A model generated the notes under the pieces. The model had not been told where the DNA came from. It saw only the letters and a list, made by a program, of their open reading frames with translations, and ran no database searches. From Candidatus Limnocylindrales bacterium (lineage in GTDB: Bacteria; Desulfobacterota; Binatia; UBA1149; CAITLU01): a stretch of 35,375 bases of DNA. A program made the translations under genes and the position numbers. Where the stretch lies: NCBI GenBank assembly GCA_035571835.1, contig DATNBU010000035.1, forward strand, positions 1 through 35,375, given 5' to 3'. Below are positions 1 through 8,484 of the stretch, piece after piece. How positions within the stretch are numbered: position 1 is the first letter of the stretch; every line of letters begins with the position of its first letter.

Positions 1-1334
1 CCTCCGCCGTAGGACGTGCTGCCGCGACTCGAAGCGCCGCGCTGGCTGGCTGCGCGATCGAACGACGAGCTGCCGGAACGATTGTATGCACCGCCGCCGG
101 CGCCGCCGCGCGAACCCTGCGACACGCTGCCGCGTCCCGAGGAGCTGCCTCCGCGACTGCCGGCACCCGACGCACGGTTGCTCGCGCCCGCGCCGCCGCG
201 ATTGCCGGCACCGCTGCTCATGCGGTCACTCGCACCGCCGCGATTTCCCGCGCCGCCGCTCATCCGATCGCCGGCGACGCCGCCAGCGCCGCGACCGCCC
301 GCACCGCCGCGATTGCCGGACATGCGATCGCTCGCACTGCCGCGGCCCTGCGTCGGAGAAGATCCGAGACGGCCTCCCTTCGAATCGGCAAAGCCGCGCG
401 CCTGATCGCGCGAGACGCGGTTCTGACCGCTCTTCGCTCCGAACTGCTGCGCAGTCTTCGAGTCGCGATAGTTCGCGCCCTTGCGATGCTCGGGATTGTG
501 GTTCCAGCGACCGCCCCCGGTGTTGTTGTTGCCACGGCCGCCGTTGATGTCGGTGCGGTTGTTGAAGTTGTTGAAGTTGTTGTTGTTGATGTTGATGTTG
601 TTGTTGCCGCCGTGCCAGTCGCCGCCGCCGTGCCAGCCGTTGTTCCAGTCGCAGTCGCCCCAGATCGCTGCACCGACAGCCATTCCGGCGCCGAACGCGA
701 GCAACCCGTATCCGGGCGGCGCATACATCGCCGGATAGTACGGCGCCGGATACGCCCACGACGAGCCGTAGACGACCTGCGGTGAGTACTGCGGAACGTA
801 GATCACTTCCGGGCTCGCCGGTTCGACGATGATGACCTGCGTGCCCTGCTCTTCCTTGACGACGACCTGCTGCTGCTCGGTCGTCTTCAGGTTGCCGGCC
901 TCGTACGCCTTCGAACGCATCTTCTGGACCGTGTCGAGTACTTCGCTCTGCTGCGCGAGGAACGCGTCGCCGAGGTCCTGCGTCCAGTCGAGATTGTCGC
1001 TCATCCTGTGAACGACGTCGGGAACGGCGCACAGGCCTTTGACGCTCGGATCCCACGCCTGCTCTTTCAGCGCGGCATCGAGCTTGTCGCCTTTGAGTCC
1101 TGGATTCTTCTTCAGCCAGCGGCTCGCCTCGACGATCTCGAGCGGATACGTCGACGCCATCAGGATCTGGGCCATCAGCGGATCCGGATACAGCGCGATC
1201 GGCGCGACGAGCTGTTCGAGCTGTGCTGCGCTGAACGGTTTTGCCGCCGGCGGATCGGCCGCACCGGCGCGGCCGGCGGCGAGAACGATCGCCGCCGCGA
1301 CCATCATGGAAGAAACGATTCCCTTGCGCTTCAT
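1..1334 (-). CDS. DUF3300 family exported protein (3' end cut by window)
   Basis: The reading frame starts at ATG 1334, preceded by AAGGAG five bases upstream, and stays open to the window edge (about 444 codons seen). It begins with a Sec signal peptide (MKRKGIVSSMMVAAAIVLAAG, ending near AGA). The next ~200 residues match the DUF3300 pattern: LVAPIALYPDPLMAQILMAS, then SRWLKKNP, then EVIYVPQYSPQVVYG. After this come a Trp/Gly/His stretch, an Asn-rich run (about residues 245-265, encoded by a GTT/GAT microsatellite at 550-605) and a long low-complexity Gly/Arg/Ser tail with repeated GNRGGASDRMS-like units. DUF3300 proteins are exported and their function is unknown. It follows the glycine-zipper gene by 44 bp on the same strand, so the two are probably co-transcribed. 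The C-terminus is outside the window. Confidence 0.88.
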   Translation of the reverse strand, partial: MKRKGIVSSMMVAAAIVLAAGRAGAADPPAAKPFSAAQLEQLVAPIALYPDPLMAQILMASTYPLEIVEASRWLKKNPGLKGDKLDAALKEQAWDPSVKGLCAVPDVVHRMSDNLDWTQDLGDAFLAQQSEVLDTVQKMRSKAYEAGNLKTTEQQQVVVKEEQGTQVIIVEPASPEVIYVPQYSPQVVYGSSWAYPAPYYPAMYAPPGYGLLAFGAGMAVGAAIWGDCDWNNGWHGGGDWHGGNNNININNNNFNNFNNRTDINGGRGNNNTGGGRWNHNPEHRKGANYRDSKTAQQFGAKSGQNRVSRDQARGFADSKGGRLGSSPTQGRGSASDRMSGNRGGAGGRGAGGVAGDRMSGGAGNRGGASDRMSSGAGNRGGAGASNRASGAGSRGGSSSGRGSVSQGSRGGAGGGAYNRSGSSSFDRAASQRGASSRGSTSYGG

Positions 1335-1378
1335 ATGTTCTCCTTGCTCGAACCTTTCTCGATTCGGTCGGGAAGCTC

Positions 1379-1861
1379 TCACTTCACGTCGTAGCCGCGG
1401 CCGATCAGGCACGAGCGGAATGCTGCGTCCGTTGCCTGATTCTGGCTGGCCTGCTGCTGCTGCGCCGCTTGTGCATTCCCGCGACGCTGCTGGCCCGCGC
1501 CGACGACGGCACCCACCGCCGCGCCCTTGCGTGCCTGGTCCTGGCGATACTCCTGCTTTACGCCGTCGGGAGCGCGGTCGTAGGCGGACCCGCCGTTGCG
1601 ATCGGCAGCGATGCCGCCGACGGCCGCGCCGCGCGCCGCTCCCCGCACTGCACCACCGCGCTGCGGAGCCGCTGCGGGCGGCGGCGCAGACGCAGCCGAC
1701 TGCTGCGAGATCGTCGTGCATTCGGACTTGTCGACGTTCATCTGATCTGCCGACTGTCCTTTCATCGGCGTGACCGTGACCGTCTGGGCGTGCGCGGAAT
1801 ACGCGGACATGACGATGGTCGTGAATATGGTGGAAGCAATTGCGGTGTGGATCGACTTCAT
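1379..1861 (-). CDS. Exported glycine-zipper protein
   Basis: The 160-residue protein starts at ATG 1861 behind a strong AGGAGG four bases upstream. The frame is open further upstream, but that stretch has no better start. It has a Sec signal peptide with probable cleavage after SAYSAHA. The mature part has a small Cys-containing segment (DKSECTTISQQ), a proline/alanine linker and a glycine-zipper region with two Gly/Ala helical hairpin segments (GGAVRGAARGAAVGGIAAD and KGAAVGAVVGAG). A Gln-rich stretch and a terminal Cys-containing segment (AFRSCLIGRGYDVK) follow. The two cysteines flanking the zipper could form a disulfide. The design resembles YMGG/glycine-zipper envelope proteins of Proteobacteria, which are thought to associate with the outer membrane. 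It is the first gene of a likely two-gene unit with the DUF3300 protein. The exact role is unknown. Confidence 0.82.
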   Translation of the reverse strand: MKSIHTAIASTIFTTIVMSAYSAHAQTVTVTPMKGQSADQMNVDKSECTTISQQSAASAPPPAAAPQRGGAVRGAARGAAVGGIAADRNGGSAYDRAPDGVKQEYRQDQARKGAAVGAVVGAGQQRRGNAQAAQQQQASQNQATDAAFRSCLIGRGYDVK

Positions 1862-2008
1862 GGTCCCTCCTCGTCTCTTCAGGGCAGATCGCCTGCTGCA
1901 TTCGTCGCACCGGAATCTATTCGTGACAAGCCCCACGGTGCAATTTCCCCGGGGATGCCGTCCGACCTGCGTTGAGTAACGGGATTCACGCGGATACACG
2001 TCGGCCGG

Positions 2009-2659
2009 ATGCTGTCGTTCGTCCGCAGAAATCTGGATCCGGCCGCCCGGCTCGGCGAGATTCTCTTTGGCCTCGTGATGGCGCTCGGCTTTACCGGCTC
2101 GGTCCGCCTCGGCCTCGAGGAAGCGGACAACCGCGAGCTGTTCGTCGCGATCCTCGGCTGCAACCTCGCCTGGGCGATCGTCGACGGCGTCATGTACGTG
2201 CTTGGCGAGCTTTTCGAGCGTGGCCGGCTTTCGAAGCTGGCACGCGAGCTTCACCGGCGCCCCGACGACGAAGCGCTGGCACTCGTCGCCGGCGAGCTCG
2301 ATGAGCGGCTGCCGATCGTTCAGCACGCGCCCGGCCGCGAGTCGTTCGAACGGTGGCTGCTCGACGTGATCCGCCGCAGCGAACCCGTCCACGGCGGAAT
2401 CCTGCGCGAGGACCTGGCCGGAGGGGCCGCGGTTTCCATCGTGATCCTGATGGCGACGTTCCCGCTGCTCGTGCCGTTTCTGGTCGTAGCGGATCCGAAC
2501 CTCGCCGTGCGGGCTTCCAACGCGATCGCACTGACGTTGCTGTTCGTACTCGGCGCACGCTGGGGACAGTTCATCGGCGGGAACCCGATCCGCATCGGAT
2601 CATCGCTCACGGCCGTCGGCGTCGTGCTCGTACTGATCACGATCGCGCTCGGAGGCTGA
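2009..2659 (+). CDS. VIT/CCC1-like integral membrane protein
   Basis: This 216-residue protein has about five hydrophobic segments: roughly residues 17-37 (GEILFGLVMALGFTGSVRLG), 44-66, 138-158, 166-184 and 195-214. The layout of two helices, a ~70-residue charged cytosolic domain rich in RR/EL, then three helices is that of the VIT1/CCC1 family, which includes Fe/Mn transporters. The first-helix segment and the ILGCNLAWAIVDGVMYVLGEL segment are the most family-like. The charged loop (ARELHRRPDDEALALVAGELDERLP) is where the metal-binding domain of VIT proteins lies, but the metal ligands are not obvious. ATG 2009 has only a weak ribosome binding site. The gene is divergent from the glycine-zipper gene (147 bp apart) and its stop nearly touches the stop of the convergent LOG-family gene. 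Substrate is unassigned. Confidence 0.78.
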   Translation: MLSFVRRNLDPAARLGEILFGLVMALGFTGSVRLGLEEADNRELFVAILGCNLAWAIVDGVMYVLGELFERGRLSKLARELHRRPDDEALALVAGELDERLPIVQHAPGRESFERWLLDVIRRSEPVHGGILREDLAGGAAVSIVILMATFPLLVPFLVVADPNLAVRASNAIALTLLFVLGARWGQFIGGNPIRIGSSLTAVGVVLVLITIALGG

Positions 2660-2661
2660 GC

Positions 2662-3384
2662 TCAGACTGCGAATCCCTTTCGAGCGCGATGCTCGCGCAC
2701 GATGCGCCGGACAGCCGTCGCGCGATGTTTCGCTTTCGTGACCGCGCGCACCAGCGCGACCGCTTCGGCCGGATCGTCCGTGGCCGTGTAGAGCGACAGA
2801 TCGCTGCGCGAGATTGTCCCGTGCCCGAGCATCGCGTTGTGCATGAACTCGCGAAGATGGCTCCAGAAGTCGATACCCATGACGACCACCGGCAGCAGCC
2901 GCGATTTGCTGGTCTGCATGAGCGTCAGCGCTTCGAAGATTTCGTCGAGCGTTCCGAGGCCGCCAGGCAGAAGAATGATCGCGTTCGAAGCCTTGCGGAG
3001 CATGTGCTTGCGGACGTGGAAGTATTTGAACTCCATGAACGCATCGACGTAGCGGTTCGGTTTCTGCTCGAACGGCAGCGTGATGTTGCAGCCGATGCTG
3101 CGCCCTTTGGCCTGCCTGGCGCCGCGATTGGCCGCTTCCATCAGGCCCGGACCGCCGCCGGTGATCACGCCGTAACCTGCGCGGGCGAATGCGAAGCCGG
3201 TGTCGCGTGCGAGGCGATAGTACTTGTGCCGGGGCGGGATGCGCGCCGAGCCGAACATTGTCACGGCCGGCTCGACGCTCTGGAGAAACTCCATCCCGCG
3301 AAGCGTCTCCTGGAAAATCTCCACCGCCATCAGCATGTCGTCGGCGGCGAGCGCGTGGGCACGGGGGCTTTCGGTTTTTCTCAT
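2662..3384 (-). CDS. LOG-family Rossmann-fold protein (TIGR00730-like)
   Basis: The 240-residue protein contains the paired LOG signatures: GGGPGLMEAANRGA around residue 93 and PGGLGTLDEIFEALT around residue 175. The second is the PGGxGTxxE motif that forms the nucleotide/phosphoribohydrolase site in cytokinin riboside 5'-monophosphate phosphoribohydrolases. In bacteria most members are cytosolic nucleotide 5'-monophosphate nucleosidases or are uncharacterised. The ATG at 3384 (MRKTESPR) has GGAAG three bases upstream. The frame continues to 3501, but that extension overlaps the terminator hairpin of the next gene, so I reject it. A ~35-residue helical N-terminal stretch precedes the Rossmann core (VTMFGSARI), as in the longer LOG subgroup. 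The gene lies downstream of the barrel gene but is separated from it by that terminator. Confidence 0.88.
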   Translation of the reverse strand: MRKTESPRAHALAADDMLMAVEIFQETLRGMEFLQSVEPAVTMFGSARIPPRHKYYRLARDTGFAFARAGYGVITGGGPGLMEAANRGARQAKGRSIGCNITLPFEQKPNRYVDAFMEFKYFHVRKHMLRKASNAIILLPGGLGTLDEIFEALTLMQTSKSRLLPVVVMGIDFWSHLREFMHNAMLGHGTISRSDLSLYTATDDPAEAVALVRAVTKAKHRATAVRRIVREHRARKGFAV

Positions 3385-3450
3385 GAGCTTCCGGTTCTGG
3401 CACGCGAGCAGAGATGGAGCCAGTTCGAATTGCGCGATGAACGGCGCTCG

Positions 3451-3501
3451 GAAAAAGAAGTCATGCCGGTGCCGGAGATCGCTCTCTGCCGGCACCGGCA
3501 T
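3451..3501 (-). terminator. Rho-independent terminator of the outer-membrane barrel gene
   Basis: ATGCCGGTGCCGG (3463-3475) and CCGGCACCGGCAT (3489-3501) form a perfect 13-bp stem with a 13-base loop. Reading the minus strand, the stem is followed by ACTTCTTTTTC (down to about 3452), a proper U-rich tail. It starts five bases after the stop of the barrel gene at 3507 and lies before the LOG-family gene. Confidence 0.88.
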
Positions 3502-3506
3502 TCGAA

Positions 3507-4166
3507 TCAGAACTTGTAGCGAAGACCGAGCGCGACGGTGATCAGATCCATGTTGTTCGCGTCGCCGAACGGCAGCACATAGGCCACCTCCGGTCCCATC
3601 GCGATGTGCTCGGTGATGCAGGCATCCATGCCGAGGCCGAAGCGCGTCACGAGATCGTTCCCGGGTCCGCTCCTGTCGACCACGTTGTGGCCGTTGATAT
3701 CGATGTAACCGACACCAGCGAGAACGTACGGCTGCCAGCGTCCCGTCAGGATGTACCCCTTGACGTTGAGCGTAGCCTGCCAGCCGTCGTAGTGATCAGT
3801 CGTGTGCGTGTTGCCGAGACGTCGGGCTTGGCCGTCGTTGTCGAACTCGAGGAAATGGTCGTACAGCGCTTCGATCGCGACGTTCGGATGAACGCGGTAG
3901 CCGGCGCGCACATGAAAGCCGCTGCTGTTGCCCACGTTTCCCGGGCCGTGATTGTCGAAGTTCTGGATCGCGTAGTTGCCGCCGACGCCGAGGTACGGAC
4001 CGACTCGCGCGTAGTCGTTCTCCTCTTCGTAGTGCATGGCGGCTGCCGACGCCGCCCGCGGCGATTCCTCGACCTGTTCGGTTTCGCCGTATGCGCCGGC
4101 ACGTGCACGGGTTGCGCTTCCGATCAGCGCAACGGCGCCGACGAGCAATACAAGATTACGTCTCAT
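3507..4166 (-). CDS. Outer-membrane beta-barrel protein (OmpA/OmpW-like)
   Basis: The 219-residue protein starts at ATG 4166, preceded by AAGGAGAG eight bases upstream. It has a signal peptide (MRRNLVLLVGAVALIGSATRARA). A short acidic linker follows, then about eight alternating amphipathic strands typical of a small barrel: ARVGPYLGVGGNYAI, GFHVRAGYRVHPNVAIEALYDH, WQATLNVKGYIL, WQPYVLAGVGYIDI, RFGLGMDACI, MGPEVAYVLPF. It ends LGLRYKF, and the terminal Phe is the usual BAM recognition signal. Length and strand pattern fit the OmpA/OmpW/Opa-like 'porin family' barrels with a periplasmic N-terminus and no peptidoglycan domain. It appears monocistronic: it has its own terminator and a 287-bp gap upstream. 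The role may be structural or in uptake of small hydrophobic molecules. I see no substrate clue. Confidence 0.85.
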   Translation of the reverse strand: MRRNLVLLVGAVALIGSATRARAGAYGETEQVEESPRAASAAAMHYEEENDYARVGPYLGVGGNYAIQNFDNHGPGNVGNSSGFHVRAGYRVHPNVAIEALYDHFLEFDNDGQARRLGNTHTTDHYDGWQATLNVKGYILTGRWQPYVLAGVGYIDINGHNVVDRSGPGNDLVTRFGLGMDACITEHIAMGPEVAYVLPFGDANNMDLITVALGLRYKF

Positions 4167-4453
4167 GATGGATCTCTCCTTGCTGTTTGCCGGGATGCGC
4201 CGACTGTCGAAGCGCCCCCGGTTCCTGAAGCCTGCAGCTGCGCGCAGGCTGACCGCCCCTCTTCCACTGACCGCAACGATATTCGCCATGATTGCGGGCC
4301 GCGTTCAAATTACGCGGCGCAAGAAGTGCATCACATCAGTGATCGAGGCGTGACAGCGGGGCTTATGCTGTGATGATCGTTTTGTGCGATCTGCGATATT
4401 GGAATGACCGGCATGACCTTACGGTCACCGGCCCATTTCCGACAACCTGGCGG

Positions 4454-4879
4454 CTACGGTTCGGCGACGCAGACGTAGTGGCACGTGTCGCAGATCTGTC
4501 CGTCTTCGCAGTCGGTGTTCTCGATGCATTCCACACACAGAGAACCCGTGCAGCGGTAACTGTCGGGGAACCCGCTGTCGACGCAGTCCTCGTCGTCGCC
4601 GAAGCACTGGTCGACGTAGGTGCAGCCGCACGCAAGCTCGGCGGGCAGGCCCACGGCGAAGCGAAGCAGAAGAAGCGCGTCGGCCGCAGTTTCCTCGTCA
4701 TCACGGTTGGCGTCGCAGTGCATGTCTTTCCTGCACGTGTCGACCGAGTCCTGAAGCGCGCTTAGCGCATCGACGGTCGTGACCTTGTGATCCCCGCTGC
4801 GGTCGCAATCGAAGTTTTCGTCGGCGAGGGCAGTGCCGACGATCAGAAAAAGAACGAGAATCGCCGTGGCGAAGTTCAT
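4454..4879 (-). CDS. Small secreted dockerin-like, cysteine-rich protein
   Basis: The 141-residue protein starts at ATG 4879, with AAGGAG six bases upstream. A signal peptide (MNFATAILVLFLIVGTALA) is followed by two EF-hand-like calcium loops of the dockerin type: FDCDRSGDHKVTTVDALSAL (about residues 22-41) and CDANRDDEETAADALLLLRFAVG (about 54-76). The C-terminal ~57 residues carry eleven cysteines (for example CFGDDEDC, CTGSLCVEC, CEDGQICDTC), consistent with a disulfide-stabilised extracellular module. No cohesin gene is visible, so this is dockerin-like rather than evidence for a cellulosome. It is divergent from the large Asp-box protein at 5146, which has a very similar CDANSDGNVTSTDALDVLRNAVG element, so the two may belong to one secreted-protein family. 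Function unknown. Confidence 0.8.
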   Translation of the reverse strand: MNFATAILVLFLIVGTALADENFDCDRSGDHKVTTVDALSALQDSVDTCRKDMHCDANRDDEETAADALLLLRFAVGLPAELACGCTYVDQCFGDDEDCVDSGFPDSYRCTGSLCVECIENTDCEDGQICDTCHYVCVAEP

Positions 4880-5145
4880 GACAAGCTCCTTGAACCGGCA
4901 GGAATGACATGGCAGCCGAATCCTTGTCGTCGTGGCTCTGCCGCCATTCAACGACCATGGCGATGAGTCGTTGGGCGATGCCGCAGGATCCTACTCTATC
5001 GCCGTCCTCGAGGTGAGCCGACTTTATTGTCACTGCGAGGGCGTTCACCCGTAAACCGGTGGTCCTGCGGTCCGGGAAGAGTCGCGGGAAATTCCGGGGG
5101 CGAACCGCATCGACATAGGCCTGGATTGCATGGTAGTCGGTCGAA

Positions 5146-8100
5146 ATGCGACCCTTGTCCGCTCTGACCCGGAGTTTCCGTCAATCGACGATGATCGCCG
5201 CAGTCTGCGTCTGCGCTCTACCCGTCCCGGCGCACTCCGATCCGACCATCGTGGATGGACCCGAGCGACGGTCCGCAGCGGCGGTCGATCTGTTGCCCCG
5301 CCATGAAGTAACCGTCTGCAGCGGGATCACGATCTCGGCCTCGACCGTACGAGACGGACAAGCGGCCGACCTATCGTCATCTGTCTCGGCGGCCGTCCTG
5401 CCAAATGCGTCGACCGCCCAGCGGCTGCCGACGATTGCGATGGAGGCACATGAGTCAGGCCTTCCCTCGGAGAACCGGTCGGAGTCGCGGACGACGACGT
5501 CGCAGGATGGAGTCACGTCGAGCACGAGCTATGCCGATGCCATAGGCGACGTTCTCGTCTCGATGCGCGATCCATCCGGTGACGCCGTCGGTGTGCCGTT
5601 TGTCGCCAACCAGAGCGCGGCCGCGTTCTACTACGGAAATGCCATCTCGGTGACGTGCGCGAGTCACGGCAACTTCGTGGCGACGTGGCTCCAGTCCGAA
5701 AGCGGTTGCGCCATGGCCCGCTCCTTCGACCAGTACGGGCGTGCGCTCGGCGAGGAAGCGACACTTCACTGTCCGGAGAGCCTGACCAATACGATCGTCG
5801 AGGGCGCCCGTGGCGGCGATCGCGAGACGTGGCTCGTGGTGGCCGAGGGAGACGTCGCCGGCGTTCTACGATTCGACGCGAGCACCAGCAGCGTGGTGGC
5901 GAACACGTACCGGAGCATCCCCGGGACGAGCTACGGCTGGCCCGTCATCGGAGCGCACGGAGACACCGCCGTCATCGCATGGGAGAACCGCGGCGTATGG
6001 GCCTCGATGGTTTCGCCGGACGGCGTCACCGACCTCACACGGATCGATGTCTATCCGTTCGGACAGAAATGGCGCATCGATGTCCAGCCGCTCTCCGGAA
6101 GCTTCCTCGTCAGCTGGCACAGCGATGAACAAGGTGGACGCGTGGGGCGCGAGGTTTCCCGCGTCCCGCTCGACGTGCCGAGCAGCACTCCGACGACGAC
6201 TCTCCCGATGGACGACGAGATCGAGTTCGGCGAGCCCATCGTCCTCGATCGCCGGGACGACAAGACGTGGATCGAACAAGGCGGGCGGCACGATCTCGCC
6301 ACCGATCACAGATCCGTCTGGCTGACGACATGGCGACGCAGCGACATCATTGCGGGACACGGCAATTTTCCTCTGGACGGAGTTGCCCACTCCTCGAACA
6401 ACGGCCGTTCCTGGAGCGAGGAGCCCGTTCGCGACTCCGAAGATTTGTGGGGTTGGTGGGATACGCTTGCTGCCGCCGACGGAGCCGGGTCTTGGCTGCA
6501 GGTCTGGAATGGCTGGGCGTCATCTCCTACCGGGGACGATGCGCTGTGGATGTCGCGCTCGACCAACGATGCACGCAGCTGGGAAGCACCGCGCATCCTC
6601 GACGCGCCGCCCGCGACCGACAGTGACTATCACGGGCATGTCATCTTCTCGGTCGTGAGTCCGAGCCCAAAGACATGGATCGTTCCGCTCCTTCGAACGA
6701 CGAACTCCAATGGCGGTGACACGACCGACAGCGCTTTTGTGGTGTATCGATCGCAGGACGATGCGGCGAGCTGGCAGAAAATCGCTTCCATCGAGGCCGG
6801 ACCCGCGGGCTACGCCGTGAGCGGCAGCGCAGCGGCCGCAGCCGACGGCAAAAGTTTCGTCGTATGGACGCAGGGCGGCGATCTTCGACTTGCAACCTCG
6901 CCGGACGGCGGTCGCACATGGGCAACGCCCCATCGTCTTCATTCCGACCGCGGGGTGAGTTATGGCGCCGTCAAAGACGTGCACGCGGCAATGACTCCCG
7001 ACGGAGTCGCGGTCGTCGTATGGCAGGCGACCGGTCTTTTCGGCGCCGATGCCGACATCGCCTTTTGCCGCAGCAAGGATGGCGGCCAGACGTGGAGCCG
7101 GCCGGCGCCGCTCGCGGACTACGCCGGATACGACGAAGACGCGGACGGCGAACCGAGCATTGCCGTCGATGCCAACGGGTATTGGGCCGCCGCGTGGGTC
7201 ACGCATTTCGATCGCGGCGGAGCGTGGGGGCTGGATGCCGACGTCGTCGTTTCCGAATCATCCGACGGCTCGCACTGGTCGCCAGCACGCCGCATGCGCC
7301 CGGATTCGGCCGGTGAGAACATCCTGGACATTCGTCCGCGAATTGCGGTCGCGGCGCCTGGTGTCTGGGGCGTGCTGTGGGTGCGAAAAACCCATCCGGA
7401 AACCGGCAGCTATGACAGCACCGGATGGGGCGACTACGACGAGTTGCTGTTCACGCGCTGGAACGAGAATTGTGGCAACGGTCGTATCGACGACGGCGAA
7501 GACTGCGACGATGGCAACACGATCGACGGCGATGCGTGCGACAGCGATTGCCGGCCGCCTTCGTGCGGCAACGGCATCGTCGACAGCGACGAAGAGTGCG
7601 ACGACGCGAACGACATCGACGCCGATGCCTGTCTCGGCACATGCCGCCGCGCGCGATGCGGAGACGGCGTTCTGTGGAAGGCCAACGAGGGGTGCGACGA
7701 CGGCAATCGCAATACACACGATGCGTGCACCAATAAGTGCAATCTCGCGCGCTGTGGCGACGGCATCGTTGAGACCGGAGCCGAAGAGTGCGACGACGAC
7801 AACGCACGCTGGACGGACGGCTGCCTGCCCGTGTGCCTCAAGGCACGCTGCGGCGACGGGATTCTCGAGACGGGCGTCGAGGATTGCGACGACGGAAACG
7901 ACGATGACACCGATTCGTGCACGAGCGACTGTACGTTCGGCCACGGATGCGTGAACCCGCTGCAGCGAACCGTAACGCAGGCACTCGGCGTTCTGGATTT
8001 CGCGATGGAGAAGTTGCCGATCTGCCCGATCGACGATTGCGATGCCAACTCCGATGGCAACGTCACCAGCACGGATGCGCTGGACGTCTTGCGTAACGCC

Positions 8101-8484
8101 GTCGGCCTCGCCGAGTCGGCGTGTGTTCCTTCGTACAGCTGGTTCGCGATACGGCTGCAGTCACCTGTCTCGCTGGGCGCGCTGCAGGTTCGCGTCGACT
8201 ACGACGGAGCGTTCGATCGAGTGGCGCGCAACGTCTTCGGCGCGCCCGACTGTTCCACGCCGCTCGAGAACGGCCTGCTGGCGGCGAACGACCTGGCGGG
8301 AGTGAGCGTCGATATCGGCCTGATCGCGACGACACCGTTTGCGGGACCTCGCGATCTCGTGTTGTGCCGAATCGAGAGCGATTTCGGAATCCACGGCGAT
8401 CTCGGCGTGACGATCGAGGATGCCTCGACAAGCGACGGCGACGCGATCGATCCTCCGCCGGTTGTGATCGCGGTTCCACGCTGA
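5146..8484 (+). CDS. Large secreted protein: Asp-box (BNR) propeller, DUF4215 Cys-rich repeats, dockerin-like tail
   Basis: This 1112-residue protein has an export signal (hydrophobic TMIAAVCVCALPVPAHS near residues 15-31). ATG 5146 has no good ribosome binding site and ATG 5191 (residue 16) is an alternative start. From about residue 375 to 725 there are at least six sialidase-type Asp-box motifs (SNNGRSWSE, STNDARSWEA, SQDDAASWQK, SPDGGRTWAT, SKDGGQTWSR, SSDGSHWSP), indicating a BNR beta-propeller. Residues ~775-935 are five 34-36-residue repeats of the type CGDGILETG..DCDDGN..DDDTDSCTSDC, the Myxococcus cysteine-rich repeat (DUF4215). A single dockerin-like calcium repeat (CDANSDGNVTSTDALDVL, ~965-982) and a beta-rich C-terminal domain follow. 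I see no classical FRIP motif or sialidase arginine triad, so enzymatic activity is doubtful. A surface adhesin or binding role is possible. Confidence 0.87.
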   Translation: MRPLSALTRSFRQSTMIAAVCVCALPVPAHSDPTIVDGPERRSAAAVDLLPRHEVTVCSGITISASTVRDGQAADLSSSVSAAVLPNASTAQRLPTIAMEAHESGLPSENRSESRTTTSQDGVTSSTSYADAIGDVLVSMRDPSGDAVGVPFVANQSAAAFYYGNAISVTCASHGNFVATWLQSESGCAMARSFDQYGRALGEEATLHCPESLTNTIVEGARGGDRETWLVVAEGDVAGVLRFDASTSSVVANTYRSIPGTSYGWPVIGAHGDTAVIAWENRGVWASMVSPDGVTDLTRIDVYPFGQKWRIDVQPLSGSFLVSWHSDEQGGRVGREVSRVPLDVPSSTPTTTLPMDDEIEFGEPIVLDRRDDKTWIEQGGRHDLATDHRSVWLTTWRRSDIIAGHGNFPLDGVAHSSNNGRSWSEEPVRDSEDLWGWWDTLAAADGAGSWLQVWNGWASSPTGDDALWMSRSTNDARSWEAPRILDAPPATDSDYHGHVIFSVVSPSPKTWIVPLLRTTNSNGGDTTDSAFVVYRSQDDAASWQKIASIEAGPAGYAVSGSAAAAADGKSFVVWTQGGDLRLATSPDGGRTWATPHRLHSDRGVSYGAVKDVHAAMTPDGVAVVVWQATGLFGADADIAFCRSKDGGQTWSRPAPLADYAGYDEDADGEPSIAVDANGYWAAAWVTHFDRGGAWGLDADVVVSESSDGSHWSPARRMRPDSAGENILDIRPRIAVAAPGVWGVLWVRKTHPETGSYDSTGWGDYDELLFTRWNENCGNGRIDDGEDCDDGNTIDGDACDSDCRPPSCGNGIVDSDEECDDANDIDADACLGTCRRARCGDGVLWKANEGCDDGNRNTHDACTNKCNLARCGDGIVETGAEECDDDNARWTDGCLPVCLKARCGDGILETGVEDCDDGNDDDTDSCTSDCTFGHGCVNPLQRTVTQALGVLDFAMEKLPICPIDDCDANSDGNVTSTDALDVLRNAVGLAESACVPSYSWFAIRLQSPVSLGALQVRVDYDGAFDRVARNVFGAPDCSTPLENGLLAANDLAGVSVDIGLIATTPFAGPRDLVLCRIESDFGIHGDLGVTIEDASTSDGDAIDPPPVVIAVPR

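Noticed and set aside
550-605. Trinucleotide run considered as a CRISPR-like or intergenic repeat
   Set aside because: It is an in-frame coding microsatellite of the DUF3300 gene. No CRISPR-type repeat-spacer pattern was seen anywhere in the window.
3385-3501. N-terminal extension of the LOG-family protein up to 3501
   Set aside because: It would run through the terminator stem of the neighbouring gene and adds residues not typical of the family; ATG 3384 has a ribosome binding site.
4330-4343. Inverted repeat ATCAC-ATCA-GTGAT upstream of the outer-membrane barrel gene
   Set aside because: The arms are five bases and lie ~165 bp from the start codon; no promoter elements could be placed relative to it.
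4386-4455. Possible terminator (TGACCG/CGGTCA arms) after the small dockerin-like gene
   Set aside because: The stem is only 6 bp with an 11-base loop, and no T-run follows on the minus strand.
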